Shown here one piece after another: positions 7,510 to 16,310 of a stretch of 64,000 nucleotides of DNA; positions within the stretch are counted from its first letter, which is position 1; each line of letters begins with the position of its first letter. Made by a program: the position numbers and the translations under genes. Under the pieces are notes generated by a model, which searched no databases, was not told where the DNA came from, and saw only the letters and a list, made by a program, of their open reading frames with translations. This DNA is from JAIVJG01 sp964236735. Its GTDB lineage: Bacteria > Acidobacteriota > Blastocatellia > Pyrinomonadales > Pyrinomonadaceae. The stretch is from NCBI GenBank assembly GCA_964236735.1, contig CAXSFM010000013.1:62001-126000 (forward strand), given 5' to 3'.

Positions 7510-9840
7510 CTAATGCCCACGTCTCCTCTGTCTTCTCACGATTCGACCGCGTGGTTTGACGTTTTCCTTGTGATTCTCTGGCAAAGATTCAATTCCGTTC
7601 GTGCCATCCGCGAATCGCACGGTCGCACCCGTCGGCGGGCGCGCGATTGAGACCGCGACGAAGGGCGAAGTAATCACGTCTGCCGTAACAACACCAGACG
7701 CCGGACGCCGCGCGTTGATGCTCACAGCAAGCACAGTGCCAACACGCTTAATGCCTGTAATCTCGACGCCGTAGCCCGCGCTCGCCTGCTGTCCCTGATA
7801 CACAATGACGACGGCGTGCGTATTGAAGTTGACATCGGGCAGCCCGATTCTTCCCAATCCCGTGTTGCCGATCACCGCCAGAGCCTTCTGCCATTCGGCC
7901 TCATCCGTGATTAACTCGACGGCACGCCCCGCTTCGTGATTGCTCGATGCGCCCGTCGCCAGCACGGAGAAGTCGAGCGGCTTCGCCTCTTCAATCAACG
8001 CGCCGCCGCCGTTCGTCTTCGCATCATTGCCGCGCGCGTTTTTGTTGTCGTCGCCGAGCATCGCCATGCGTAGGATGCGGACGGGCGGCATTCCATAACT
8101 GAGCAGGCGGTCGTGAAAATCCATGAGCCGGAAAGATTCGCCCATCTGCGCGCGCCACTCTTCGCGCAGCTTTAATATTTCCATCTTGCCGAGTGTATAG
8201 ACGAGATACGTCGGGTCGAGCGTCCCGCCCCGCGCCTCGCGCTCGGCGTTCGTGCGCGCGAGATAACCTTCGCGCATAAAAAATTCGACCCCCTCCTCGT
8301 AAGACATCCCCGCCGTGTGCAAACGTATGCCGACGACGTAGCGACACAGGCGCAACAGCGCGGCGTCGAGTTGCGCGAGACGCAGTTTCGGATTGTTTCC
8401 TCCGAAGCCTTCATCGAGCATCATCTGCTCGCAGTAGTGCGCCCAGCCTTCGACGAAACTTGACGAAGCGAGCGCGGCACGCACGCGCGAAGGCGGCGGC
8501 GACTCTCTGAGTTTCAACAGTTGATAGTAATGACCCGGATACGCTTCGTTGATCGAGGTGATGGTCAGCGAGTAACGATTGAAGTGTCCGAGATGCTCTT
8601 CAATCTGCTGCGCGCTCAAGGCTGGATCGGGCGGCGTGACGTAGTAAAAGGATTCGCCCGCGACGCGCTCGAACGCGCCCGGCGCATCCATCGAAGCGAA
8701 ATTGAGTGCGCGCTCATACTCCGGCGTTTCGGCCACCAACAGATATTCATTCGCCGGCATGGTCGTAATTTCCGCCGTGCGGACAAAGGCGCGGATGCGT
8801 CCGAGTTCAGCGCGCGTCTCTCCAACCAGTCCGTCCGCCGAAGGATGCTCGCGCTCAAGCGTCTGGAGTGCTCCCCTGATGCCGCGTCCCGGCGCGATTT
8901 CTTCGGCCAGCGCGCGCATCGCGTCCTGCGTGCGGCGCAACTCCTGTTCACCGTCGCGCACAAGCGTCGCGAGCGGCGCGTCCACCATTTCTTCGTAGAG
9001 AAGTTTCTTGCGAAAGTTCTCCGCGCCGATGGCATAGTCACCCGTCGAGCGCGGCAGCAAATCGTTCTGCAACCATTCGACGAATGATCTGAGCGCGGCG
9101 ATCACGCCATCGTTCGACGCCGCGAACTCGGCGCGACGTGCCGCGCTCAGACGCCCGCCGCCCGCGCGCTCGAACATCTGCGGCACGACGCGCGAGAAAA
9201 ATTCGACGCCCCCGCGCGCCTGCTTGATGGCCGTCTCGGTGTAGATGCGCGGCGGCGACTGCAAATTCTCGCGCGCCTCTGTGAGCAGTCTTTCCGTCTG
9301 ACGCTCGCGCGCGAGCACCGCATCGAGCCTCTGCTCGACGGGCGCGTAGTTGCGCTTCAAAATATTGTCCACGCTCGCGGCGACGAGATTCTGATAGACG
9401 TTCGGGTCGCGCTGCCACATCCGCACGTCTTCGAGTTCGAGCAGGCGCGCGCGCGCGTGCGATTGCAACACGAGATAATCGTAATGCGCTTCGGGCGCGA
9501 GCCTCCATTCGGGCACGCGCGACAACTCGGCCAGCGACGCGCGCAGGCGTCCGACCTCGCGATTGACGGACTCGCGGCTGCGCGATTCAAGTTGCGCGTC
9601 GTACTCATGCAGTCCCGCCGCCGTCGCCTCAGTCGGGTTGAATGCGTAATAGCCGCGCAGGTATGCGTCCGCGATTGAGTTGAGCCGCGCGCTTGAGTCG
9701 CCCGCCGTCGGCGCGACACGGGTGGACGGCGGCGCGCGGCGCACACGTCTGCGTTGCGCCGATGCGACGGAGAAATTCAACGGCAGGAAAGTTGTGAAAA
9801 CGACGAGCGCGAGCAGAGTTGCGAAAAGATTCTTTCTCAT
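7510..9840 (-). CDS. DUF885 family protein with C-terminal PrcB-like domain
   Basis: 776 residues from the ATG at 9840 (MRKNLFATLLALVVFTTFLP); an ATG 15 nt upstream is also possible. A signal peptide is present. Residues about 45-600 match DUF885, with ADAYLRGYYAFNPTEATAAGLHEYDAQ near the start, then YPGHYYQLLKLRE, SSFVEGWAHYCEQMMLDEG (the metal-site-like ExxxHY) and HTAGMSYEEGVEFFMREG. DUF885 proteins are putative secreted metallopeptidases. The last ~120 residues (EWQKALAVIGNTGLGRIGLP to the end) look like the C-terminal PrcB-type domain found in protease complex subunits. The combination is less usual. An intrinsic terminator follows. Confidence 0.85.
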   Translation of the reverse strand: MRKNLFATLLALVVFTTFLPLNFSVASAQRRRVRRAPPSTRVAPTAGDSSARLNSIADAYLRGYYAFNPTEATAAGLHEYDAQLESRSRESVNREVGRLRASLAELSRVPEWRLAPEAHYDYLVLQSHARARLLELEDVRMWQRDPNVYQNLVAASVDNILKRNYAPVEQRLDAVLARERQTERLLTEARENLQSPPRIYTETAIKQARGGVEFFSRVVPQMFERAGGGRLSAARRAEFAASNDGVIAALRSFVEWLQNDLLPRSTGDYAIGAENFRKKLLYEEMVDAPLATLVRDGEQELRRTQDAMRALAEEIAPGRGIRGALQTLEREHPSADGLVGETRAELGRIRAFVRTAEITTMPANEYLLVAETPEYERALNFASMDAPGAFERVAGESFYYVTPPDPALSAQQIEEHLGHFNRYSLTITSINEAYPGHYYQLLKLRESPPPSRVRAALASSSFVEGWAHYCEQMMLDEGFGGNNPKLRLAQLDAALLRLCRYVVGIRLHTAGMSYEEGVEFFMREGYLARTNAEREARGGTLDPTYLVYTLGKMEILKLREEWRAQMGESFRLMDFHDRLLSYGMPPVRILRMAMLGDDNKNARGNDAKTNGGGALIEEAKPLDFSVLATGASSNHEAGRAVELITDEAEWQKALAVIGNTGLGRIGLPDVNFNTHAVVIVYQGQQASAGYGVEITGIKRVGTVLAVSINARRPASGVVTADVITSPFVAVSIARPPTGATVRFADGTNGIESLPENHKENVKPRGRIVRRQRRRGH

Positions 9841-9994
9841 CAAGCAAGCCATCACTGAAATAAAGAAGGGCGCGTCGAAATGAAGAGATGCTATCCGGTG
9901 AGAAGATTAGCACAAACCGGGGAGAGTTTTCAGTTTTGAGTTTTCAACTCTGAGCGTTGACAGGTTGAGTGCGATTTGCCAATGAAAGCGCCGC

Positions 9995-10699
9995 TTACTT
10001 CATTGGCTGAATTTTCAAGTTGATCCAGTTCGTCAGATCGTCGAGCGGGGCGATGTGGTGCGGCTTGCCCTTCCAGACACGCGCCATCGAGACGATCAGG
10101 AAAATGAAAGCCGCGAGACTAAACAACCCGCTGCCGAAGCCGCTGCCTGTGATGGCTGTGACGATGCTGAAGAGAATCTGGATGACGAGAATCGCGGCGT
10201 GCAAAGCGAGTCCCTGCGCGGCGTGGAAGCGCGTGCGCGTTTCGTGGCGCGGCGTCATCACCAACTCGATCACGGAGACCACGACGCCGATATAAAACGG
10301 CGCGTAAGGCAGTATGTTGGCGACGTTCTCCGGGATGCCGAGCTTCGTCACGGGGCGATTCGAGGGACGCGCATCCGTGTTGTATGCCGACGAAGGGCCT
10401 GCGTTCGGATTCGCAGTCGGGACAGGCATTCCGCCCGGCTCCGCGCCGAAGGTGCTGAAGGGTTGCTGCTGATGAGCCGGAGGTTGATAGATGGGCGGGA
10501 CGAAGACGGACGGATACGAGTCCGACATCTGCTCGTCAAAGCGTCGCGTCGGCTCTTCCTGCGCGGGGTCGCGTCGCGCCTGCTGCTCGGTCGGCGCGGA
10601 GTTGGAAATGTTTTGCGTCGCGCCCAACAATTCTTCCGTGCGGCGCACGAAATCAGGGTCGAGCGGGTCTGTATCGTACTTGCTTCTCTTGTCCGACAT
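9995..10699 (-). CDS. DUF4870-like membrane protein with long disordered N-terminus
   Basis: 234 residues from the ATG at 10699 (MSDKRSKYDTDPLDPDF). The first ~120 residues are rich in Pro, Gln and Ser and have no predicted fold. From about 130 on there are hydrophobic helices: VANILPYAPFYIGVVVSVIE, then a basic/amphipathic stretch RHETRTRFHAAQGLALH, which resembles the FHAxQ pattern of DUF4870-type proteins. Further helices follow (AAILVIQILFSIVTAITGSG, LFSLAAFIFLIVSMARVWKG). Its role is unknown. It sits directly downstream of the JAMM peptidase gene, 57 nt away, and may be in one transcript with it. Confidence 0.75.
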   Translation of the reverse strand: MSDKRSKYDTDPLDPDFVRRTEELLGATQNISNSAPTEQQARRDPAQEEPTRRFDEQMSDSYPSVFVPPIYQPPAHQQQPFSTFGAEPGGMPVPTANPNAGPSSAYNTDARPSNRPVTKLGIPENVANILPYAPFYIGVVVSVIELVMTPRHETRTRFHAAQGLALHAAILVIQILFSIVTAITGSGFGSGLFSLAAFIFLIVSMARVWKGKPHHIAPLDDLTNWINLKIQPMK

Positions 10700-10756
10700 A
10701 ATTTCTTCTACGAAACCAAACCTCATCCGGTTCGCGCCGCTCGGTCAAAATCTATC

Positions 10757-11197
10757 TTACATCACGGCGAACTCAACACGCTCCCAGCGTCCGTCTTCGG
10801 CAAACAAATGTTCCTTGAAGATGCGAAAGGCGCGCAGGACGCATTCGTCCCGTTCGTCGAAACCGATAATAAAATAAATCGCGTCCGGGTAGTATGCGGC
10901 GCGCACATCAGTCTTTGAAGGCACGGGATCAATCTGCGCCGGATGCGAATGATAAATTCCGAGCAGACGCTCGCCGCGCTCGCGCATCGTCCTCTGCGCG
11001 GCAGATAGATCGGCGGGCGCGGCCTCAAAGCGCGTGCGGCTGTCTTCCGCGACGTTTCGCATCGCGTAGAGCGTCCGCGCCGCCATCTCTTGCCCGCCGA
11101 TCTCGCCGCAACACTCCGACGGACGCTCCGACAGCGCGTGCGCGTACATCGCTTCGACGAGTGCGCGCGGAAGAGTTATCACTTCTCTTGCATCCAT
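10757..11197 (-). CDS. M67 (JAMM/MPN) family metallopeptidase
   Basis: 146 residues. The JAMM zinc motif is intact: a glutamate in RPSECCGEIGGQ (near 30), then GIYHSHPAQIDPVPSKTD near 80-97 (HxH, then S and D). This matches bacterial Mov34/MPN/PAD-1 peptidases, some of which remove C-terminal residues from small sulfur-carrier or ubiquitin-like proteins. I see no sulfur-carrier (ThiS/MoaD-like) gene nearby, so the target is open. Codon usage is normal. It lies downstream of aspS. Confidence 0.9.
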   Translation of the reverse strand: MDAREVITLPRALVEAMYAHALSERPSECCGEIGGQEMAARTLYAMRNVAEDSRTRFEAAPADLSAAQRTMRERGERLLGIYHSHPAQIDPVPSKTDVRAAYYPDAIYFIIGFDERDECVLRAFRIFKEHLFAEDGRWERVEFAVM

Positions 11198-11256
11198 TCA
11201 TCCACGCCTCTTGTCACAGCCGACTTTTCGTGTTCCGGCAACATGCGCGAAGGGCT

Positions 11257-13107
11257 TTACTTCTCATCAAGGTTGATGCCCAACTCATTCAACTGTTGCG
11301 GGTCAATCTCGCCGGGCGCGTCAATCATCAGGTCAGCCGCCGAAGCCGTCTTCGGGAAGGCCATCACGTCGCGGATGTTTTCGTTGCCGGTCAAAGCCAT
11401 CAACAGACGCTCGATGCCGGAGGCGATGCCGCCGTGCGGTGGCGTGCCGTATTCAAGCGCGTCGAGGAAAAAACCGAAACGCTCGCGCGCCTTCTCTTCC
11501 GACATGCCGAGCGCCTTGAAGACGAGCCGTTGCACGTCGCGCCGGTGAATACGAATCGAGCCGCCCGCGACTTCAATGCCGTTGATGACCGTGTCGTAAG
11601 CCTTCGCGCGCAGGTTCGCAAACAGTTCAGTCTCGCCGCCTTCCACCGCGCGCTCGAAGAGCGACAAGTCCTCGTCCTGCGGCGACGTGAAAGGATGATG
11701 CATGGGATAGAAACGCCCGTCCGTCTCGTTGAACTCGAACATCGGAAACTCCGTCACCCACAGAGGCGCGAACGTATTTTCGGGAATCAATTTCGCACGT
11801 GCCGCGATTTCTTTCCTTAATGCACCGAGACTGGCTGCGACTATCTTTGGTTTGCCTGCGACAATAAGAACCAAGTCTCCTAAGTCTGCTCCGGCAACAT
11901 CGGCTATACGTGCGACAGTTTCTTCCCCTAAAGCTTTCAGCAAGGAGGACGAGTATTCAACAACCCCCGTGCCTTTCTTATCTTGCTCTGCTAAGTTTCC
12001 GGTCTTTTTAATCCATGCCAGCGCACTCGCCCCGTAACGCTTCGCAAATTCCTGAAGATCATCTAAAGTTTTGCGAGTGAGAAATGCGCCTTCTTGTTTG
12101 TAAACAATTCCCTTTACCTCGCCGCCCGCCGCGAGCGCAGCAGCGAACGGCGCGAAGGTCGTTCCTTCAAGCGCGCCGGATAGGTCTTGCAACTCCATCC
12201 CGAAACGCAAGTCCGGCTTGTCGCTGCCGTAGCGACGCATTGCCTCCGCATACGTGAGACGCGGGAAAGGCGTCGGCAACTCGTAACCGACGAGACGAAA
12301 GACGCGCGCCATCAATCCTTCGACGAGTTTATAAACCTGCTCCAACGTCGCGAAACTAAACTCGACATCGAGTTGCGTAAATTCCGGTTGACGGTCAGCG
12401 CGCAAATCTTCGTCACGAAAGCAGCGCGCGATCTGGTAGTACTTATCGAAGCCCGCAATCATGCAAAGCTGTTTGAAAATTTGCGGCGACTGCGGCAAGG
12501 CGTAAAACTTGCCGGGATAGAGTCGCGAAGGCACGACGTAATCGCGCGCGCCTTCGGGCGTGGACTTAATCAGAATCGGCGTCTCGGTTTCCGTGAAACC
12601 CTGCTCGTCCATGTAGCGTCGAATCTCGCCGACGACGCGCGCGCGCAGGCGCAGGTTCGCCTGCAACTGCGGGCGGCGCAAGTCGAGATAACGATACTTG
12701 AGGCGCACGTCTTCGCTCGCCAGTTTCTCCGGTGAAGAAACTTCGAGTTGAAAAGGCGTCGTCCGCGCTTCGTTCAGTATCCAGATTTCGCGCGCCTGCA
12801 CTTCCACATCGCCCGTTCCGTGCTTCGCGTTGCGCTGCCCTTCCACGCGCAGCAAAACCTCGCCGCGCACGGCGACGACGTACTCGCCGCGCACCTCTTT
12901 CGCGCGCGCGTGCGCTTCGGGCGCATCCTCCGCGTTGAAGACGACCTGCGTGATGCCGTCGCGGTCGCGCAAATCAAAAAAAGTGAGCGGCCCGAAGTCG
13001 CGGCGCACCGCCACCCAGCCCATCAGAGTCACGGTCTGTCCCACATTTTCCGCGCGCAACCCTCCGCATGAATGCGTGCGTTCAAGATTTCCTAAATGAT
13101 CAAGCAT
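11257..13107 (-). CDS. aspS: Aspartyl-tRNA synthetase (bacterial type)
   Basis: 616 residues, the usual size of bacterial AspRS (about 590). The N-terminal OB-fold anticodon-binding domain (GLRAENVGQTVTLMGWVAVR) is followed by class II motifs: FTETETPILIKSTPEGARDY, the flipping-loop region YALPQSPQIFKQLCMIAGFD and motif 2 CFRDEDLRADRQPEFTQLD. The internal GAD domain (about 300-430) is present. Motif 3 is GIASGIERLLMALTGNENIRD. It charges tRNA-Asp, possibly also tRNA-Asn. A stretch of the GAD-domain coding region (about 11800-12115) is visibly more AT-rich than the rest. It is followed by hisS upstream on the same strand, 60 bp away. Confidence 0.98.
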   Translation of the reverse strand: MLDHLGNLERTHSCGGLRAENVGQTVTLMGWVAVRRDFGPLTFFDLRDRDGITQVVFNAEDAPEAHARAKEVRGEYVVAVRGEVLLRVEGQRNAKHGTGDVEVQAREIWILNEARTTPFQLEVSSPEKLASEDVRLKYRYLDLRRPQLQANLRLRARVVGEIRRYMDEQGFTETETPILIKSTPEGARDYVVPSRLYPGKFYALPQSPQIFKQLCMIAGFDKYYQIARCFRDEDLRADRQPEFTQLDVEFSFATLEQVYKLVEGLMARVFRLVGYELPTPFPRLTYAEAMRRYGSDKPDLRFGMELQDLSGALEGTTFAPFAAALAAGGEVKGIVYKQEGAFLTRKTLDDLQEFAKRYGASALAWIKKTGNLAEQDKKGTGVVEYSSSLLKALGEETVARIADVAGADLGDLVLIVAGKPKIVAASLGALRKEIAARAKLIPENTFAPLWVTEFPMFEFNETDGRFYPMHHPFTSPQDEDLSLFERAVEGGETELFANLRAKAYDTVINGIEVAGGSIRIHRRDVQRLVFKALGMSEEKARERFGFFLDALEYGTPPHGGIASGIERLLMALTGNENIRDVMAFPKTASAADLMIDAPGEIDPQQLNELGINLDEK

Positions 13108-13167
13108 GTCTCAATAATTTTCCGTTAGTGTAATTTATTCGACGCCTCGAAATTCTCCGTGCAACAA

Positions 13168-14595
13168 TTAACTCTCGCCCCGCGATGCGCCGCGTATTGT
13201 CTCCGCGATCAACTTCGCATCGCGCGCCAGTGTTTGCTGCTCGCCCGTCGCCATGTTCTTCAACGTCACTTCTCCGCGTTGACGCTCGTCGTCCCCAATC
13301 ACCGCGACGAAAGGAACGCCCAACGACGAAGCATACTTTAACTGCTTGCCCAGCTTGTCCGCTTCGGGATAGACGCTGACGCGCACGCCGCTTCCCTCTC
13401 GTCGCAACTCGCTTGCGAAAGTGAGCGCGTCCGCCATCGCCTCTTCGTTCCAGATGGTGACGAGCACATCCGCCGCCGCCGCATTGAGCGCGGACGGAAA
13501 CATCTCGCGCTCCGTCATCACGAAGATAATGCGCTCAAGTCCGAGCGAGAAGCCGCACGCGGGCACGTCCTTTCCCGAAAACATCCCGACGAGATTGTCA
13601 TAACGCCCGCCGCCACCAAGACTCCCTGCGAGGTCGGGCACGCTGATTTCCATAATCGCGCCCGTATAATAAGAAAGCCCACGCGCGAGTGATGGGTCAA
13701 TTTCAACTTTTCCTTTTGCTTGTGTGTTACTCACGAGTTCAAGTATTTGTCTTAATCCATCAAGTCCTTTCTGTCCCTCTTTATGTCCCTCTATAAATTC
13801 ACCAATCTTCTCCAATATTTGTTCATTCACTTCATTTCTTTCTTTTTCATTGAAGTCACCGCGCACTTGAATCTCTACGTCCTCAAGACTTTTTGTGATC
13901 CAAATCGACATTACGTCTAAAAGAAATCCGAAAACTTTCTTTCCCTCATCAGTCAAGAAAATCCTTCGTTCTTCAAACTCTCGAAAAACACCCTCACGCC
14001 CGATTTTATCCAACTTGTCGAGCGCGACGAGAGCATCCGCGTGCTTCTCAGTCGTGATGCCCGCCGCTTCGAGCATTCCCGCCAGCACTTGTCTGTGATT
14101 AAGACGGATCGTGAAATTGTTGAAGCCGAGCGTAGTCAAAACCTCGCCTGCCGCCGCGCACAATTCCGCTTCCACTATGTTTGAGCGCGTGCCGATGACA
14201 TCAACGTCGCATTGATAAAACTCCCGAAAGCGCCCGCGCGCGGGACGGTCTGCGCGCCAGACGGGTTGAATCTGGTAACGCTTGAAAAACTTCGGCAGCT
14301 TCTCGCCATACTCCGCGACGACGCGCGCCAGAGGCACGGTCAAATCATAACGCAGCGCGAGGTCTGCTTCGCCGGTCTTCTCGTGCTCGCCGCGCTTGAG
14401 GATTTTGAAGATGAGTTGATTGCCCTCTTCGCCGTACTTCCCCAGCAAGGTTTCGATGTTCTCGACCGCAGGAGTTTCCAGCGGCTCGAACCCGTAACGC
14501 TCGTACACCTCTTTAATCACGCCGACAACGTATTCGCGCCGTCGCACGTCCGCAGGTAAAAAATCGCGCATCCCGCGCGCCGGTTGAGTCTTCAT
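13168..14595 (-). CDS. hisS: Histidyl-tRNA synthetase
   Basis: 475 residues, longer than E. coli HisRS (424). The class II core starts with QPARGMRDFLPADVRRREYV, then motif 2 around RYQIQPVWRADRPARGRFREF and YQCDVDVIG. The histidine-specific signatures are present (ARGLSYYTGAIMEISVPD and GGGGRYDNL). The C-terminal anticodon-binding domain begins near 385. The extra length is largely a charged segment around 200-300 (EERRIFLTDEGKKVFGFLLD and following) whose coding region (13690-13990) is markedly AT-rich and uses different codons from its flanks. It charges tRNA-His. Confidence 0.97.
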   Translation of the reverse strand: MKTQPARGMRDFLPADVRRREYVVGVIKEVYERYGFEPLETPAVENIETLLGKYGEEGNQLIFKILKRGEHEKTGEADLALRYDLTVPLARVVAEYGEKLPKFFKRYQIQPVWRADRPARGRFREFYQCDVDVIGTRSNIVEAELCAAAGEVLTTLGFNNFTIRLNHRQVLAGMLEAAGITTEKHADALVALDKLDKIGREGVFREFEERRIFLTDEGKKVFGFLLDVMSIWITKSLEDVEIQVRGDFNEKERNEVNEQILEKIGEFIEGHKEGQKGLDGLRQILELVSNTQAKGKVEIDPSLARGLSYYTGAIMEISVPDLAGSLGGGGRYDNLVGMFSGKDVPACGFSLGLERIIFVMTEREMFPSALNAAAADVLVTIWNEEAMADALTFASELRREGSGVRVSVYPEADKLGKQLKYASSLGVPFVAVIGDDERQRGEVTLKNMATGEQQTLARDAKLIAETIRGASRGES

Positions 14596-14600
14596 AAGAA

Positions 14601-14676
14601 AGTGATGAGTGATGAATGATGAGTGATGAGTGAAAGCAATTCTTTACTTATCACTCATCACCTATCACTTATCACC
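14601..14676. repeat. Heptamer-arm palindrome (GTGATGA type)
   Basis: The left arm has GTGATGA/ATGATGA units; the right arm (about 14646-14676) has TCATCAC/TTATCAC units. The right arm contains the stop codon of the minus-strand gamma-carbonic-anhydrase-like gene (ends 14665). Confidence 0.85.
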
Positions 14677-15180
14677 GCTTTTATACTGCTTTGTGTATTC
14701 GATGTAGTTGTTCCAATAGACATCGAGGCCGGCGACTTCCTCATCCGTCAGAGGCCGCTTGACTCGTGCGGGCGCGCCGATGACGAGCGAGCGCGGCGGG
14801 ATGATCGTGCCGGGCGCGACGAGCGAACCGGCGGCGACAAGCGACTTTTCGCCAACGCGCACCGCGTCCATGACGATGCTGCCCATACCGATGAGACAGC
14901 CGCGCTCGACATAACAGCCGTGCAACGTGACGTTGTGGCCGACGGTCACTTCATCTTCTAAGATCGTCGCGTGCGTGCCGTTGGAGACGTGGATAACCGT
15001 GCCGTCCTGCACGTTCGTCCGCGCGCCGATGCGTATGTGAAACACGTCGCCGCGCACGACGGCGTTGAACCAGACGGAAGATTGCTCGCCGATGTGCACG
15101 TCGCCAATGATTTGCGCGCTCTCTTCGATGAACGCCGTCTCGTGTATCTGTGGATGCGTGCCGCGAAAAGGTCGAATCAT
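14665..15180 (-). CDS. Gamma-carbonic-anhydrase-like hexapeptide protein
   Basis: 171 residues. The left-handed beta-helix of hexapeptide repeats is clear (IHETAFIEESAQIIGDVHIG, then SVWFNAVVRGD, IGARTNVQDGTVIHVSNG). The three histidines typical of gamma-class enzymes are plausible (THATI, VTVGHNVTLHGC). It resembles the YrdA/PaaY/CaiE group, many of which are weak carbonic anhydrases or acyl-carrier-binding relatives. Activity cannot be read from sequence. The last residues (KSGDK and stop) lie in a repeat arm. It precedes hisS on the same strand, with the repeat between. Confidence 0.88.
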   Translation of the reverse strand: MIRPFRGTHPQIHETAFIEESAQIIGDVHIGEQSSVWFNAVVRGDVFHIRIGARTNVQDGTVIHVSNGTHATILEDEVTVGHNVTLHGCYVERGCLIGMGSIVMDAVRVGEKSLVAAGSLVAPGTIIPPRSLVIGAPARVKRPLTDEEVAGLDVYWNNYIEYTKQYKSGDK

Positions 15181-15451
15181 TTTATTTCACGCTGACGGAG
15201 TAATCAGGCCAAATTCCGCCCTTCGGTCGAAAGCGAAAACGGTAACACGGTGACGTGTGAGGGGCAAGCAGGACGTGTTTGATTCACTTGTGCGCGCGTC
15301 CACAGACTCGCGCGTCGGTCGTAACCTTAAAATTCAGAAGATTGACGCTTCGCGGGGTGAAGGCGTGTGATGTTATTCTCTGTGGACAGATGTGATAAAT
15401 ATCAACCTGTCGCATTAACATCAACCGCTTATTTGAGGAGAACTGAGAGAC

Positions 15452-15619
15452 GTGCCCACACATATCCCGCCGCCCTACTTTCCGCAGCAGACGCTTTCAC
15501 CCGGCGACGACAAAACGTACAAGAAGATGAAGCTGACGCTCTTTGGCTGTCTCTTTCTGATCCTGCTCGCGCTCGCCGGAATTGTGTGGGGCGTCATTCA
15601 CTGGCTCAGAACTGCCTGA
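15452..15619 (+). CDS. Small single-pass membrane protein
   Basis: Reading from the GTG at 15452 gives 55 residues ending at TGA 15617-15619. GAGGAG lies about 12 nt upstream. The N-terminal 28 residues are proline-rich then charged (PYFPQQTLSPGDDKTYKKMK), and a single hydrophobic segment follows (LTLFGCLFLILLALAGIVWG), ending HWLRTA. Membrane orientation is probably N-in, judged from the lysines. Function unknown. The 271 bp upstream, between the gamma-carbonic-anhydrase-like gene and this one, contain no other feature I can support. Confidence 0.6.
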   Translation: MPTHIPPPYFPQQTLSPGDDKTYKKMKLTLFGCLFLILLALAGIVWGVIHWLRTA

Positions 15620-15665
15620 TAAACTTTTGTTGCAGTGTCATCTCAATTGATAAGGAGTCTCTCTG

Positions 15666-16124
15666 ATGAAAACCAAAACAATCGTTCTCACACTGTTGCT
15701 TGCGCTTTGCTTCGCTGCCTCCACGCAGACCTCAAAAGGACAGACACCTAACACCGCCACCGATAACAAACCCGTCGCCGTGCCTCAACTGAGCGACGCG
15801 CAGAAACAGGCGATCAAGCGTATTGATACGATAGCGAAGTTGAAGGCTGCGCCGTCCGCGCTCAAAATGGCGTCGGTCGTGAGCAGGATTTATCAGAACA
15901 TGCTGGCGGACAAGCCCGACGAAAAGCTGCGCGTCTCTCTGAACGACGAGTTGAGGGATGTGACGTGGCAACTACTCACCATCAAGGGGCAATCCATCCG
16001 CGACATCGTCAACGTCCTGACGCCCGCGCAAAAACAACTCATCAAAAGCGAGATGCATAAGCCCGGCGCACCGGCTGACCTTTCGGAAGTGATCGCGCAC
16101 ATGTTCAAGCTCGAAGATAAGTAA
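15666..16124 (+). CDS. Secreted hypothetical protein
   Basis: 152 residues from an ATG with AAGGAG at 15653. A signal peptide is visible (KTIVLTLLLALCFAASTQTS). The mature part is alpha-helical, with a Thr/Asn/Pro linker then helices such as SDAQKQAIKRIDTIAKLKAA and TPAQKQLIKSEMHKPG. Residues of the type found in Spy/CpxP-like periplasmic proteins appear near the end (LTPAQKQLIK), but the match is too weak to assign. An intrinsic terminator follows at 16168. It lies 46 bp behind the small membrane protein and may share its transcript. Confidence 0.7.
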   Translation: MKTKTIVLTLLLALCFAASTQTSKGQTPNTATDNKPVAVPQLSDAQKQAIKRIDTIAKLKAAPSALKMASVVSRIYQNMLADKPDEKLRVSLNDELRDVTWQLLTIKGQSIRDIVNVLTPAQKQLIKSEMHKPGAPADLSEVIAHMFKLEDK

Positions 16125-16167
16125 GCTGACGGGCGCACGTTGCGCGCCGTCATCCCTGAGAAGCGAA

Positions 16168-16206
16168 ACAACCCGCCCGGCATGTCATGTCGGGCGGGTT
16201 GTTTGT
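16168..16206 (+). terminator. Intrinsic terminator (copy 1 of a duplicated hairpin)
   Basis: ACAACCCGCCCG (16168-16179) pairs perfectly with CGGGCGGGTTGT (16191-16202), followed by TTGT. A near-identical hairpin is at 16880-16914. It follows the gene ending at 16124. Confidence 0.85.
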
Positions 16207-16290
16207 ACATAAGGCCACAGAGCTATGGTTCGGGTCTATCGTCGCGGCGTGCGCGGCACTTTCCGGGCGCACTGATTATCTCCTGTCACG
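16203..16290 (-). pseudogene. Decayed duplicate of the 3' end of the gene at 16938-17612
   Basis: Read on the minus strand, this stretch resembles the last ~20 codons, stop and spacing to the terminator of the gene at 16938-17612. Both show GCGCCC, then GCCGCGC, a proline/threonine end, a TAG or TAA stop and then the CAACCCGCCC hairpin about 20 nt later. I judge roughly three quarters of the aligned bases to be identical over about 60 bp. I cannot follow the similarity further upstream. Confidence 0.4.
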
Positions 16291-16310
16291 CTTTCTTCAA
16301 TTGACTGATT

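Noticed and set aside
9940..9990. Another copy of the E1-type terminal repeat (TTGAGTGCGA)
   Set aside because: Only about ten bases match and there is no partner end or palindromic core.
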